A stretch of DNA of 55,882 nucleotides from Agromyces seonyuensis (GTDB lineage Bacteria; Actinomycetota; Actinomycetes; Actinomycetales; Microbacteriaceae): NCBI RefSeq assembly GCF_009789225.1, contig NZ_WSTA01000016.1, positions 1 to 55,882 of the forward strand, given 5' to 3'. A program made the translations under genes and the position numbers. Under the pieces are notes generated by a model that saw only the letters and a program-made list of their open reading frames with translations, was not told the DNA's origin and did not search any database. Of the stretch, positions 24,671 to 33,198 are shown in pieces; within the stretch, counting starts at the first letter, position 1, and every line of letters begins with the position of its first letter.

Positions 24671-25040
24671 GCGGCTCCGTTCGGTTCGGCGCAATCGTAC
24701 GAGGACGGGGAACGGCCGTTCGCGGCAGGGTGCACCGACGTTCTGCGTCCTCGCGGCAGGTGATCGTCATCCTGCCCCATCGGCGGCCCCGCTGCGCGGA
24801 TGGTGCGCCAGCAGCGCGGGAGGCAGCCCTGCAACCCACCGGGCGGTGCGCCCGGCGAGCGATCGACGCGCCGAACATTGCAGTCAAAGAGCGAGAACGC
24901 ACGGATGCTGCGCGTGATGCGAAACGAAAGCGCGGCTGTTGCGCGCACACTGGAAGCGGCGTCTCACGTGGTGAGGCTCGAATCCGAGCGACCTGGTCCG
25001 CCCCAGCCGCTGCATCGCAGCCGACCAGCCAGGAGTCGAC
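24671..25040. promoter_or_regulatory. 370-bp divergent regulatory region before ddaH
   Basis: No convincing gene on either strand. It lies between the divergent starts of the anchored-protein operon and ddaH and is less GC-rich than the coding DNA near 24880-24930. It holds the Lrp-motif-like TGATGCGAAACG (24915-24926), an inverted repeat CTCAC-GTG-GTGAG (24963-24975) and a GCTCG-AATC-CGAGC hairpin immediately after it. The long leader suggests regulated ddaH-rocD expression. Confidence 0.4.
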
Positions 25041-25889
25041 ATGACGCTGACCCAGCCGACCGCCCGCCCCGCCGAAGGCCGTACGCCGAGCCCCCGCCGC
25101 ATCCTGATGTGCCGCCCCGAGCGCTTCACCGTGCGCTACTCGATCAACCCGTGGATGCATCCCGACCGGCCGACCGACACCGAGCGCGCACTCGCCCAGT
25201 GGCGGACCCTCGTCGAGGCCTACGAGCAGCTCGGGTTCGAGATCGAGTACATCGAGCCCCTCGAGCACACGCCCGACATGGTCTACGCGGCCAACGGCGG
25301 CTTCGTGCTCGACGGCATCGCCTACGGCGCGAAGTTCGCCCACCCCGAGCGCGCCGACGAAGGCCCCGCCTACCTCGAGCGCCTCGGCGAGCTCGGCTAC
25401 CGGATGCACGCCGCCGTCGAGACGAACGAGGGCGAGGGCGACTTCCTCCTCGTCGGCGACGCGATCCTCGCCGGTCACGGCTTCCGCAGCGACGCGAGCT
25501 CCCACGACGAGATCGCGGAGCTCTTCGGTCGTGAGGTCGTGCCGCTCCGGCTCGTCGACCCGAGCTTCTACCACCTCGACACCGCGCTCGCCGTGCTCGA
25601 CCCGACGCCGGGCCGCGAGCACATCGCCTACCTCCCGAGCGCTTTCGACGAGGCATCCCGGACCGTGCTCGCCGAGCGCTACCCCGACGCGATCATCGTC
25701 GCCGAGGAGGATGCCGCGGTGTTCGGCCTCAACGCGTTCGGCAACGGCCGCGACATCGTGATCGCCGCGCAGGCGACCGGCTTCGCGGCCCAGCTGGAGG
25801 CCGCCGGCTACCGTCCGATCGGCGTCGACCTGTCCGAGCTCCTGCTCGGCGGCGGCGGCGTCAAGTGCTGCACCCTGGAGCTCCGATGA
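25041..25889 (+). CDS. ddaH: Dimethylarginine dimethylaminohydrolase-like amidinotransferase-superfamily enzyme
   Basis: A 282-residue enzyme of the pentein fold that hydrolyses methylated arginine (or arginine-like substrate) to citrulline and an amine. Visible motifs are RILMCRPERF at the first strand, 'HTPDMVYAANGGFVLDG' with the substrate-binding Asp/Asn, the 'EGEGDFL' segment with catalytic-site acids, 'FYHLDTALAVL' with the catalytic His, and the terminal GGGGVKCCTLEL, where Cys276 aligns with the nucleophile. AGGAG lies 5 bases before the ATG. Its stop overlaps the rocD start (ATGA), so the products are probably used in sequence for arginine/ornithine-type nitrogen scavenging. Confidence 0.9.
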   Translation: MTLTQPTARPAEGRTPSPRRILMCRPERFTVRYSINPWMHPDRPTDTERALAQWRTLVEAYEQLGFEIEYIEPLEHTPDMVYAANGGFVLDGIAYGAKFAHPERADEGPAYLERLGELGYRMHAAVETNEGEGDFLLVGDAILAGHGFRSDASSHDEIAELFGREVVPLRLVDPSFYHLDTALAVLDPTPGREHIAYLPSAFDEASRTVLAERYPDAIIVAEEDAAVFGLNAFGNGRDIVIAAQATGFAAQLEAAGYRPIGVDLSELLLGGGGVKCCTLELR

Positions 25890-27127
25890 ACCTCGACACC
25901 GCCCTGCCCGCCGAGACCGACGCCACGCGAGCGGCGATCGCGGTCGAGGATGCCTCGCTCGCGCACAACTACCACCCGCTGCCGGTCGTCATCGACCGGG
26001 GCGAGGGCGCCTGGGTGTTCGACGTCGACGGCCGCCGCTACCTCGACTGCCTCGCCGCGTACAGCGCGGTGAACTTCGGCCACGGCAACGAGCGCCTGCT
26101 CGCCGTGGCGCGGGCGCAGCTCGACCGCCTCACCCTCACGAGCCGCGCGTTCCGCAACGACCGCCTCGGGCCGTTCGCGTCGGCGCTCGCCGAGCTCGCC
26201 GGCAAGGACATGGTCCTGCCGATGAACACGGGCGCCGAGGCCGTCGAGTCCGGCATCAAGGTCGCCCGTGCGTGGGGCTACCGCGTCAAGGGCGTGCCCG
26301 AGGGCCGCGCGAACATCATCGTGATGGCGGGCAACTTCCACGGCCGCACGACCACGATCGTCTCCTTCAGCGACGACCCCGACGCCCGCGACGGCTTCGG
26401 CCCCTACACGCCGGGCTTCCGCACGGTGCCCTACGGCGACGCGGCCGCGGTCGAGGCCGCGATCGACGCCGACACGGTCGCGGTGCTCGTCGAGCCGATC
26501 CAGGGCGAGGCCGGCGTCGTCGTTCCGCCCGCCGAATTCCTGCCGCGGCTGCGCGAACTCTGCGACGAGCACCGCGTGCTGCTCGTCGCCGACGAGATCC
26601 AGTCGGGCCTCGGCCGGACCGGCGCGACCTTCGCGTGCGACCGGGTCGGCGTCGTGCCCGACCTCTACCTGCTCGGCAAGGCGCTCGGCGGCGGCATCGT
26701 GCCGGTCTCCGCGGTCGTGGGGAATGCCGACGTGCTCGGCGTGCTGCGCCCCGGCGAGCACGGTTCGACGTTCGGCGGCAACCCGCTCGCGGCGGCCGTC
26801 GGCCACGAGGTCGTCGAGCTCCTCGCCGAGGGGGAGATGCAGGAGCGCGCCCGCATGCTCGGCGAGCGGTTGCGCACCCGGCTCGACGCGCTCGTCGGCC
26901 ACGGCGTGACCGCGGTCCGCACCGCGGGGCTCTGGGCGGGCATCGACATCGACCCCGCCGTCGCGACGGCCCGCGAGGTCTGCGAGCGGCTGCTCGCCGA
27001 CGGCATCCTCGCGAAGGACACCCACGGGCAGACGGTGCGGCTCGCGCCGCCCATCGTCATCGAGGCGGCCGACCTCGACTGGGCGATCGACCGGCTCGAG
27101 GCGGCGCTCGCCCCGTCGGTCGAGTAG
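25886..27127 (+). CDS. rocD: Ornithine aminotransferase
   Basis: A 413-residue class-III PLP aminotransferase converting ornithine and 2-oxoglutarate to glutamate semialdehyde and glutamate. Diagnostic segments are 'LDCLAAYSAVNFGHGN', 'MNTGAEAVESGIKVARAW', 'GNFHGRTTTIVSFSDDP', 'EPIQGEAGVVVPP', the PLP Asp in 'VADEIQSGLGRTG' and the Schiff-base Lys265 in LLGKALGGG. It is coupled to ddaH by a 4-base overlap. The product feeds the same intermediate as PutA, whose second domain could oxidise it to glutamate. The last codons and TAG stop (…SVE-stop) lie inside a dispersed palindromic repeat, so the original C-terminus may have been altered by repeat insertion. Confidence 0.95.
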   Translation: MNLDTALPAETDATRAAIAVEDASLAHNYHPLPVVIDRGEGAWVFDVDGRRYLDCLAAYSAVNFGHGNERLLAVARAQLDRLTLTSRAFRNDRLGPFASALAELAGKDMVLPMNTGAEAVESGIKVARAWGYRVKGVPEGRANIIVMAGNFHGRTTTIVSFSDDPDARDGFGPYTPGFRTVPYGDAAAVEAAIDADTVAVLVEPIQGEAGVVVPPAEFLPRLRELCDEHRVLLVADEIQSGLGRTGATFACDRVGVVPDLYLLGKALGGGIVPVSAVVGNADVLGVLRPGEHGSTFGGNPLAAAVGHEVVELLAEGEMQERARMLGERLRTRLDALVGHGVTAVRTAGLWAGIDIDPAVATAREVCERLLADGILAKDTHGQTVRLAPPIVIEAADLDWAIDRLEAALAPSVE

Positions 27128-27353
27128 GGAGCGCAGCGGGCGTATCGAGACCGGCTCACGAGGTCTCGATACGCTCCTTCGTCGCTACTCGACCGGCGGG
27201 GGCAGCATCGAGGGCGACGTTCCCCGTCGGTCGAGTAGGGAGCGCAGCGAGCGAATCGAGACCGGCTCACGAGGTCTCGATACGCTCCTTCGTCGCTACT
27301 CGACCGGCGAGGGCAGTATCGAGACCGGCGGGCGGCTCGTCGCTACGGGACCG
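27118..27353. repeat. Tandem pair plus remnant of the GGTCGAGTAG intergenic palindrome
   Basis: Unit A (27118-27194) and unit B (27229-27305) are each about 77 bp: a left arm GGTCGAGTAG...CGAGACC, a 9-base loop GGCTCACGA and a right arm GGTCTCGATACG...CTACTCGACC. They repeat with a 111-bp period that includes the 34-bp spacer. A degenerate remnant (about 27316-27353) follows. The left end supplies the rocD stop codon; the remnant supplies the stop of the convergent hydrolase gene. It can form long hairpins and may end transcription of both genes. Confidence 0.85.
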
Positions 27354-28167
27354 GCGTTCGAGCCGTCACCCGGCTCGCGAAGGCGAGCGCGCGCGCCAGG
27401 GCCAGCTCGGCGACCTCGGGCCCGGCCTCGCGCCACCGGTGGCCGGCGCCGGGGTGGACGTCGAACTCGACGTCCACCCCGGCGCGACGGAGCGCTTCGG
27501 CGAACGACTCGGACTGTGCGAGCGGCACCGGCACGTCGCGGTCGCCGGCGGCCAGGTGGAACGGCGGCGCGTCCGGGTGGACGTGGTCCACCGGGCTCGC
27601 CGCACGAGCGGCCTCGGGCATCGCCGACACGGCGCCGCCGATCCAGCGCGCCTCGGCCGATTCGGGGTCGTCGAAGATCCCGCGGGCGCGCGTGAGCGCC
27701 TCGAGGTCGTGCGGGCCGTACCAGTCGACGACGCCGACGACGCCGCGCTCCCGGATGCCCGCCCCGAGGCCGAGCAGGGCGGAGATCGTGCCGCCCGCCG
27801 ACTCGCCCCAGAGCACGATTCGGTCGGGGTCGAGGCTGTGCACGTCGGCGTCCGCCCGCAGCCGGTCGATCGCCGCCGAGACGTCATCGAGCTGGGCCGG
27901 GAAGCGCGCCTCGCCGCTCAGCCGGTAATCGACCGACGCGACCGCGAACCCGGCGGCGGCGATGCGGGCGAACCCGTCTTCGGGCGGTGCGCCGAACCCG
28001 CGGCGGTCGCCCCACTGCCACCCGCCGCCGTGCATGAACACGACGAGCGGGTGCCGCCCGCCCGTCTCGGCCGGAGGCGCGGCCGGCAGGTGCAGGTCGA
28101 GGCTGAGCGGACGGAACCCCTCGCGCTCGAGATAGACGAGATCGAGGATGCTCCGGTGCGCGTTCAC
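27343..28167 (-). CDS. Alpha/beta hydrolase (esterase of the HSL/carboxylesterase type)
   Basis: A 274-residue cytoplasmic hydrolase with the oxyanion-hole motif MHGGGW, the nucleophile elbow GESAGG, an acid in 'LAAGDRDVPVP' and the catalytic His in 'HPGAGHRW', all in the right order. Likely an esterase for small esters. The GTG start at 28167 is preceded by TAGGTT exactly six bases upstream, the leaderless pattern. The final residues (TARTPVP) and the TAG stop are encoded by a remnant of the palindromic repeat that follows rocD, so its end was probably reshaped by the repeat. Divergent from the peptide transporter. Confidence 0.85.
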   Translation of the reverse strand: MNAHRSILDLVYLEREGFRPLSLDLHLPAAPPAETGGRHPLVVFMHGGGWQWGDRRGFGAPPEDGFARIAAAGFAVASVDYRLSGEARFPAQLDDVSAAIDRLRADADVHSLDPDRIVLWGESAGGTISALLGLGAGIRERGVVGVVDWYGPHDLEALTRARGIFDDPESAEARWIGGAVSAMPEAARAASPVDHVHPDAPPFHLAAGDRDVPVPLAQSESFAEALRRAGVDVEFDVHPGAGHRWREAGPEVAELALARALAFASRVTARTPVP

Positions 28168-28236
28168 CCGCCCAACCTAGCGGCGGGCGAGCGGCGGCCC
28201 GTGACGCCCGCCACGGTGCCCGCTAGGCTCCACCCC
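28168..28236. promoter_or_regulatory. Compact divergent leaderless promoter region
   Basis: Within 69 bases two -10 elements serve divergent genes: TAGGTT on the minus strand (28179-28174, six bases before the GTG at 28167) and TAGGCT on the plus strand (28224-28229, seven bases before the ATG at 28237). Neither gene has a plausible Shine-Dalgarno. Confidence 0.5.
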
Positions 28237-29778
28237 ATGAGCGGTTCGGGGGGACCGTCGACGCCGGGCGAAGCGCCGGAGTCGAGCGGGTCGGCAGCGG
28301 GGCAGTCGGGGCAGACCGGTCAGGGCACGGCGGTGAGCGGCGAGCACCATCGCACGTTCTTCGGCCAGCCGTGGTCGCTCGTGCACATCTTCGGGGTGGA
28401 GGCGTGGGAGCGGTTCAGCTTCTACGGCATGCAGGTCGTGATGACCTACTACCTCTACTTCTCGATCGCCGAGGGCGGGCTGGGACTTCCGCAGGCGACC
28501 GCGGTCGGCATCATCGGCGCCTACGGCGGATCGGTCTACCTCTCGACCATCCTCGGCGCGTGGATCGCCGACCGCGTGCTCGGCTCGGAACGCACCCTGT
28601 TCTACAGCGCGATCGTGATCATGCTCGGACACATCGCCCTCGCGATCATCCCCGGCTTCGGCGGCGTGATCTCGGGCCTCATCCTCGTCGCCGTCGGCAG
28701 CGGCGGGCTCAAGGCCAATGCCACCTCGGTGGTCGGCACGCTCTACGCGCCCGACGACACGCGACGCGACGCCGGCTTCTCGCTGTTCTACCTCGGCATC
28801 AACCTCGGCGCGTTCTTCGGCCCGATCATCACGGGCTTCCTCCGCGTCAACGTCGGCTTCCACTGGGCGTTCGGCGCCGCCGCCATCGGCATGGCGCTCG
28901 GTCTGCTGCAGTACTCCTTCGGTCGCAAGGCACTGCCGCCCGAGGCATCCGTCATTCCGAACCCGTTGCCGCGCTCGCGCTACGGGCTGTTCATCGGCAT
29001 CGCCCTCGCCGGCATCGCCGTCATCCTCGTGCTCGTCTTCACCGGCGTCATCACGGCGGGCAACCTCTCCGCCGTCGTCGCCCTCGTCACCGTCGTCGCC
29101 GCGATCGCCTACTTCGCGGTCATCCTCACGTCGAAGGCGATCACGAAGATCGAGCGTTCGCGCGTCTTCGGTTTCATCCCGCTGTTCATCACGAGCGTGG
29201 CGTTCTGGTCGCTCTACCAGCAGCAGTTCACCGTCGTGCCCGTCTACGCGGAGAGCCGCCTGGACCGCGAGATCTTCGGCTGGGAGATGCCGCCGGACTG
29301 GGTGCAGTCCATCAACCCGGTGTTCATCATCATCCTGTCGGGCGTGTTCGCGGCGCTCTGGACGAAGCTCGGCTCACGACAGCCGTCGACGCCCGTGAAG
29401 TTCGGCATCGGCACCGTCATCATGGGCCTGGCGTTCTTCCTGTTCCTCCCGTTCGCGGGCGGCGGACCGAACTCGACGCCGCTCATCGCGATGGTGGGCA
29501 TCCTGCTCGTCTTCACGATCGCCGAACTGCTCGTCTCGCCCGTCGGTCTCTCGGTCACGACGAAGCTCGCACCCGAGCGCTTCCACACGCAGATGGTGGC
29601 GCTGTTCTTCCTCTCGGTCGCGCTCGGGACCTCGATCTCCGGCTGGCTCGCCCAGTTCTACAACGCTGAGGACGAGGTGGCGTACTTCTCGATCATCGGC
29701 GGCATCGCCGTGGTGCTCGGCGTGCTCCTGCTGCTCGTGACGAAGCCCGTGCTGAAGCTCATGCAGGGCGTTCGCTGA
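28237..29778 (+). CDS. Proton-dependent oligopeptide transporter (POT family)
   Basis: A 513-residue membrane transporter importing di- and tripeptides with protons. After a Gly/Ser-rich cytoplasmic N-terminus of about 40 residues come the POT signature E..ERF.YYG-like 'EAWERFSFYGMQ' in helix 1, 'LGAWIADRVLGSERT' between helices 2 and 3, the signature 'FSLFYLGINLGAFFGPIITG' and about twelve to fourteen helices in total. Transcription looks leaderless. The neighbouring esterase and ROK regulator may not be functionally linked. Confidence 0.9.
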   Translation: MSGSGGPSTPGEAPESSGSAAGQSGQTGQGTAVSGEHHRTFFGQPWSLVHIFGVEAWERFSFYGMQVVMTYYLYFSIAEGGLGLPQATAVGIIGAYGGSVYLSTILGAWIADRVLGSERTLFYSAIVIMLGHIALAIIPGFGGVISGLILVAVGSGGLKANATSVVGTLYAPDDTRRDAGFSLFYLGINLGAFFGPIITGFLRVNVGFHWAFGAAAIGMALGLLQYSFGRKALPPEASVIPNPLPRSRYGLFIGIALAGIAVILVLVFTGVITAGNLSAVVALVTVVAAIAYFAVILTSKAITKIERSRVFGFIPLFITSVAFWSLYQQQFTVVPVYAESRLDREIFGWEMPPDWVQSINPVFIIILSGVFAALWTKLGSRQPSTPVKFGIGTVIMGLAFFLFLPFAGGGPNSTPLIAMVGILLVFTIAELLVSPVGLSVTTKLAPERFHTQMVALFFLSVALGTSISGWLAQFYNAEDEVAYFSIIGGIAVVLGVLLLLVTKPVLKLMQGVR

Positions 29779-29798
29779 GCCGTCGGGGGAACTGACGA

Positions 29799-29816
29799 GG
29801 ATGCCTCGCGGCATCC
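29799..29816. terminator. Small hairpin after the POT gene, built from two GGATGCC motifs
   Basis: GGATGCC-TCGC-GGCATCC, a perfect 7-bp stem with a 4-base loop, 20 bases after the POT stop. It is both a possible terminator between convergent genes and two head-to-head copies of the over-represented heptamer; two further copies follow within 30 bases. Confidence 0.4.
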
Positions 29817-29858
29817 GCTCGAGGATGCCCGAGCCGGCCCGGGATGCCGCGCGGGGCG

Positions 29859-31082
29859 TCAGCCGAAGACGCCGGTGAGGCGCTCTTCGAGCACGCGACC
29901 GCGCGCATCCGCCCGTGCGCCGACGAACACGCCCTCGGGGCCGGACTCGGCGACGAGGATCGGCGGGATGTCTTCGAGCGACGCCCCGGCCAGCACCGGC
30001 CGGTTCGCGTTGAAGCCGCGCACGATGTCCTCGCGCAGCCGCCCCCAGGCGCCGCCGAGCACGATCGCCGACGGGTCGAGGGTCATGGCGAGCAACTGCA
30101 GCGCGCGCCCGATCCACATCGAGGCGTCGAGCCACGCCCACTTCGCCCGGTCGTCGCCCGCGTGCACGAGGGCGACGAACTCGTCGAGCGCGGCCTCCCG
30201 GCCGAACTCGAGGGCGACGTCCGCGAGACCGGCGCGCTCCAGGATCGCGTCGGGTCCGGCGACGGTCGTGAGGCAGCCGCGCTGACCGCAGCCGCAGCGG
30301 ATGCCGTCGTAGTCGATGGGGAGGTGGGCGAGATCGCCCGCGAGGCCGTGCCCGCCGTCGACGAGCCGGCCGCGCGCGATGATCGCGCTGGAGATGCCGC
30401 CGTGGTCGCCGATGTAGAGCAGGTCCTCGACCTGCGGAAGATTCTCGCGCTCCGCGAGGCCCGCGGCGCGCCCCGCCGTCTCGAGCCGGATCTCGCCGGG
30501 CAGCATGGCGACGAGGGAGCCGAGGAAGTCGAGCCGCTCGCGGAGCCCGGCGAGCACGTCGACGGTGCCCCAGCCGAACGCCGTGTCCGACACCACGAGC
30601 TGCGGCTCGCCCGCGACGGTCGCCGGCACCACCAGGACGACGTCGGCGATGGTGCCGTCCTCGCGGTCGACCTGACCGAGCGCGCGGCGGAGCACGGTCG
30701 CCACGACGTCGAGGACGTGGTCGTAGTCGCCGGGATCGCCGTACGGCTCTACGAAGCGGGAATGTTCATCGCCGTCGAGGCCCGCGACCGTCGCCACGGC
30801 CGTCATCGACCCGAGCACGATCGTCACGAGCCGGCCGTGGCGTCCGACGAGGGACACGTCGCGGCTGCCCGAGACCGTCTCGACGAGGCCGGTCGCCTCG
30901 AGGATCGGCACGAGCGCCGACACGCGCTGCCGGGACAGCCCGCTCGCCTCGGCGAGTCCGGTGCGCGTCGCCGGCCCGGCGATCGCCAGGTGCGTCAGCA
31001 GCCGGCGCGCCTCGGCCCGACGCACATCGTCGAGTGTCGCGATGGGTGCGGAAACGTCGCTGATCGAGTCCCCCGAGCTCAT
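29859..31082 (-). CDS. ROK-family transcriptional regulator
   Basis: A 407-residue regulator: an N-terminal winged helix ('ATRTGLAEASGLSRQRVSALVPILEATGLVE', about 35-68) and a ROK (repressor/ORF/kinase) sugar-binding domain with the zinc motif CGCGQRGCL (about 265-273), 'GDHGGISSAIIARG' and 'DPSAIVLGG'. ROK repressors bind sugars such as glucose, xylose or GlcNAc; the sugar is unknown. No transporter or sugar-enzyme gene is adjacent, so its target lies elsewhere. CACACT six bases before the ATG suggests a leaderless start. It is divergent from the acyltransferase gene. Confidence 0.9.
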   Translation of the reverse strand: MSSGDSISDVSAPIATLDDVRRAEARRLLTHLAIAGPATRTGLAEASGLSRQRVSALVPILEATGLVETVSGSRDVSLVGRHGRLVTIVLGSMTAVATVAGLDGDEHSRFVEPYGDPGDYDHVLDVVATVLRRALGQVDREDGTIADVVLVVPATVAGEPQLVVSDTAFGWGTVDVLAGLRERLDFLGSLVAMLPGEIRLETAGRAAGLAERENLPQVEDLLYIGDHGGISSAIIARGRLVDGGHGLAGDLAHLPIDYDGIRCGCGQRGCLTTVAGPDAILERAGLADVALEFGREAALDEFVALVHAGDDRAKWAWLDASMWIGRALQLLAMTLDPSAIVLGGAWGRLREDIVRGFNANRPVLAGASLEDIPPILVAESGPEGVFVGARADARGRVLEERLTGVFG

Positions 31083-31208
31083 TGGCTCAGTGTGGCACAG
31101 CGCGGGGTCGCACGGCAGTCGGGTTCCGCGGCCGGCTGCCGTGTCGGCCTGTGCGCCGGCCCCGGGTTAGGCTATGCATCCCCCCAGGTTTCGGACGAAG
31201 GACCCGCT

Positions 31209-32339
31209 ATGCCCGCCGCTTCTTCGCGCTTCGCCGGGCTCGACGGGCTCCGCGGGGTCGCGGCGCTCGTCGTGGCCGTCCACCACGCGCTCCTGACCGT
31301 GCCGGCGTTCGCGGCGCCGTACTACGGCCGCCCTGTCGAGGGCCGACTCGTGGAACTCATCACCCTCACCCCCGTGCACCTGCTGTGGGCCGGCACCGAA
31401 GCCGTCTACCTCTTCTTCGTGCTCTCGGGGTTCGTGCTCGCGAAGTCCGCTCAGTCGCCGCGCTTCGACTGGTTCCGCTACGTCCCGTCTCGTCTCGTGC
31501 GGCTCTACCTGCCGGTCGCCGCCGCGGTCGTGTTCGCCGCGGTGACCATCGCGCTCGTGCCTCGCACCGAACCGCAGGCCAGCCCCTGGCTCGAAGCCCG
31601 CCCCGACGCGTACGGCCCGACCTCCGTCATCTCCGATCTCTTCCTCGTCAGCGGCGTCTCGCGGGTCGTGAGCCCGTTCTGGTCGTTGCAATGGGAGATC
31701 ATCTTCTCCCTGCTGCTGGCGGCGTTCGTCGCGGTCGCCGTGAAGCTGCGTCCCTGGATCGTCGTCGTCGTGAGCATCACGCTGTCGACGGTCGGCGCCG
31801 TGGCGCCGCATCCTGCGCTGCAGTACCTGCCGATGTTCGCGATCGGCGTCGCCCTCGCGCAGCTCCGACCGGAGCAGTCGAAGGCCGTCGGAGCCTTCCG
31901 TGGGATCGTGCTCCCGCTCGCGCTACTCGTCGCCGCGTTGCTGGCGACGGTCTCGCACTGGCTCCTGCTCGGTCGCGTGCCGGACGAGTGGCTGATCCCG
32001 ATCGCCCACCCGCTGGCGCTGCTCGGCGTCACCACGCTCGTCGTGCTGGCCGCCTGGTGGCCGCCGCTGTCGCGCTTCTTGGCGTGGCGCCCACTGGCGT
32101 GGCTCGGGCTGATCTCGTTCAGCCTCTACCTCGTGCACGAGCCGATCGTCATCGCCATGGCCTTCTTCACCGAGAACTCCTACGCCCCGCTGCTCATCGG
32201 CGTCCCGCTCGCCCTGCTGGTCGCGTGGGGGTTCTTCCACCTCGTCGAGCGGCCGGTGCACGGCTTCGCGCGACGGATCAAGAACGGCGAGCCGCTCACC
32301 CGTCCGTCGAAGCGCTCGGAGCTGCAGCGGACGAGCTGA
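31209..32339 (+). CDS. Acyltransferase-3 family membrane protein
   Basis: A 376-residue integral membrane O-acyltransferase with about ten helices. It opens with 'FAGLDGLRGVAALVVAVHHA' (the GLRG..A and catalytic His of the family), contains 'FFVLSGFVLAKS' and 'RYVPSRLVRLYLP', and ends 'SFSLYLVHEPI' and 'LVERPVHGFAR'. These enzymes acetylate sugars or lipids in the envelope. A TAGGCT -10 lies at about 31167-31172 and GAAGGA sits 7 bases before the ATG. Its last 44 bases overlap the 3' end of a convergent SGNH hydrolase gene, a domain normally found fused to this kind of acyltransferase. Confidence 0.9.
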   Translation: MPAASSRFAGLDGLRGVAALVVAVHHALLTVPAFAAPYYGRPVEGRLVELITLTPVHLLWAGTEAVYLFFVLSGFVLAKSAQSPRFDWFRYVPSRLVRLYLPVAAAVVFAAVTIALVPRTEPQASPWLEARPDAYGPTSVISDLFLVSGVSRVVSPFWSLQWEIIFSLLLAAFVAVAVKLRPWIVVVVSITLSTVGAVAPHPALQYLPMFAIGVALAQLRPEQSKAVGAFRGIVLPLALLVAALLATVSHWLLLGRVPDEWLIPIAHPLALLGVTTLVVLAAWWPPLSRFLAWRPLAWLGLISFSLYLVHEPIVIAMAFFTENSYAPLLIGVPLALLVAWGFFHLVERPVHGFARRIKNGEPLTRPSKRSELQRTS

Positions 32340-33096
32340 GCCCCTCGCGCTGCCACTCGGCGATGAAGCGCCGAGCGAGCAGGCGGTGCCCCTCCTCGTT
32401 CAGGTGCAGGGCGTCGAAGGCCACCGCGGCGTCGAGGTCGGCGTCGATCCAGCGGTCGGCGTCGGTCGGGCCGACGTAGTCGGCACCCGCCGCGAGCGCG
32501 GCCGTGCGGATCGGATCACGGAGCCGGGACATCCGGGGGCCTTCCTGGACGCTCGGGGCGACCGGGCCGAACACCACGACGCGAGCGTCGGGCCACTGGG
32601 CTTTCGCGGTCTCGACCGTGGCCTCGACGGCCATCGCGACGAGGTCGGCGTCGTACGGATAGTCATTGAGGCCGCCCTGCAGCACGACGACGTCGGGCGC
32701 CTGGTCGAGGGAGAGGTGGCGGAGCCGCTCGCGATAGCTCGCCGCGGTGCTGCCGTCGGTGCCCGTGTCCTTGACGAACCCGGTTCCGCCGACGGCGTCG
32801 ACGTCCAGGTCCCAACCCAACCGTTCGGCGACGATGTCCTGCCAGGGACGGTCGTCGGCGCCGAGCCCGTAGCCGGCGGAGTACGAGTCGCCGACGACGA
32901 GCACGTCCTGCTGCTCAGCGGCATACGAGTCCGCTTCGGCCCGGGACGTGGGCGCGGCCGTCGTCGGTCCGGCGGTCGACGGGGCCGGAGTCAGCATCAT
33001 CTCCGCGCTCGCGGTCGACGCCGCGCAGCCGGTCGCTCCGAAGAGGAGTGCGGCTGCAAGCACGGCGAGGTGGAGGTGCGAACGTCGGGTACCCAC
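32296..33096 (-). CDS. SGNH/GDSL hydrolase lipoprotein
   Basis: A 266-residue exported esterase or acetyl-transferring hydrolase. The signal peptide ends in a lipobox-like GATGC, then comes a Thr/Pro-rich linker and an SGNH fold: block I 'VVGDSYSAGYG' (catalytic Ser), block III 'LQGGLNDYP' (Asn) and block V 'DALHLNEEGHR' (catalytic Asp and His). The GTG at 33096 is preferred to an upstream ATG at 33135 because TATCCT lies exactly six bases before it (leaderless pattern) and the signal peptide follows. The 3' end overlaps the convergent acyltransferase gene by 44 bases, and the two may act on the same envelope O-acyl groups. Confidence 0.85.
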   Translation of the reverse strand: MGTRRSHLHLAVLAAALLFGATGCAASTASAEMMLTPAPSTAGPTTAAPTSRAEADSYAAEQQDVLVVGDSYSAGYGLGADDRPWQDIVAERLGWDLDVDAVGGTGFVKDTGTDGSTAASYRERLRHLSLDQAPDVVVLQGGLNDYPYDADLVAMAVEATVETAKAQWPDARVVVFGPVAPSVQEGPRMSRLRDPIRTAALAAGADYVGPTDADRWIDADLDAAVAFDALHLNEEGHRLLARRFIAEWQREGLSSSAAAPSASTDG

Positions 33097-33198
33097 CGAT
33101 GCAGGATACGGGCGGAAGCAATGAGGCCCCGTCACCGTGCTGTCGAGAGCGGCCTCCGACCGAGTCGCGGAGCCTGCGGCCGCCCTCAGCGGAACGGC

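Noticed and set aside
24671-25040. Long ddaH leader considered as a riboswitch
   Set aside because: Only short hairpins are visible and no known aptamer consensus is recognisable; operator sites explain the region better.
27118-27353. Tandem palindromes considered as a CRISPR array
   Set aside because: Only two and a part units, each itself a long palindrome, spacers nearly identical rather than unique, and no cas genes.
32296-32339. 3' overlap of acyltransferase and SGNH genes considered as a mis-called stop or frameshift
   Set aside because: Both proteins end with family-appropriate C-termini followed by short hydrophilic tails, so the overlap is genuine tail-to-tail.
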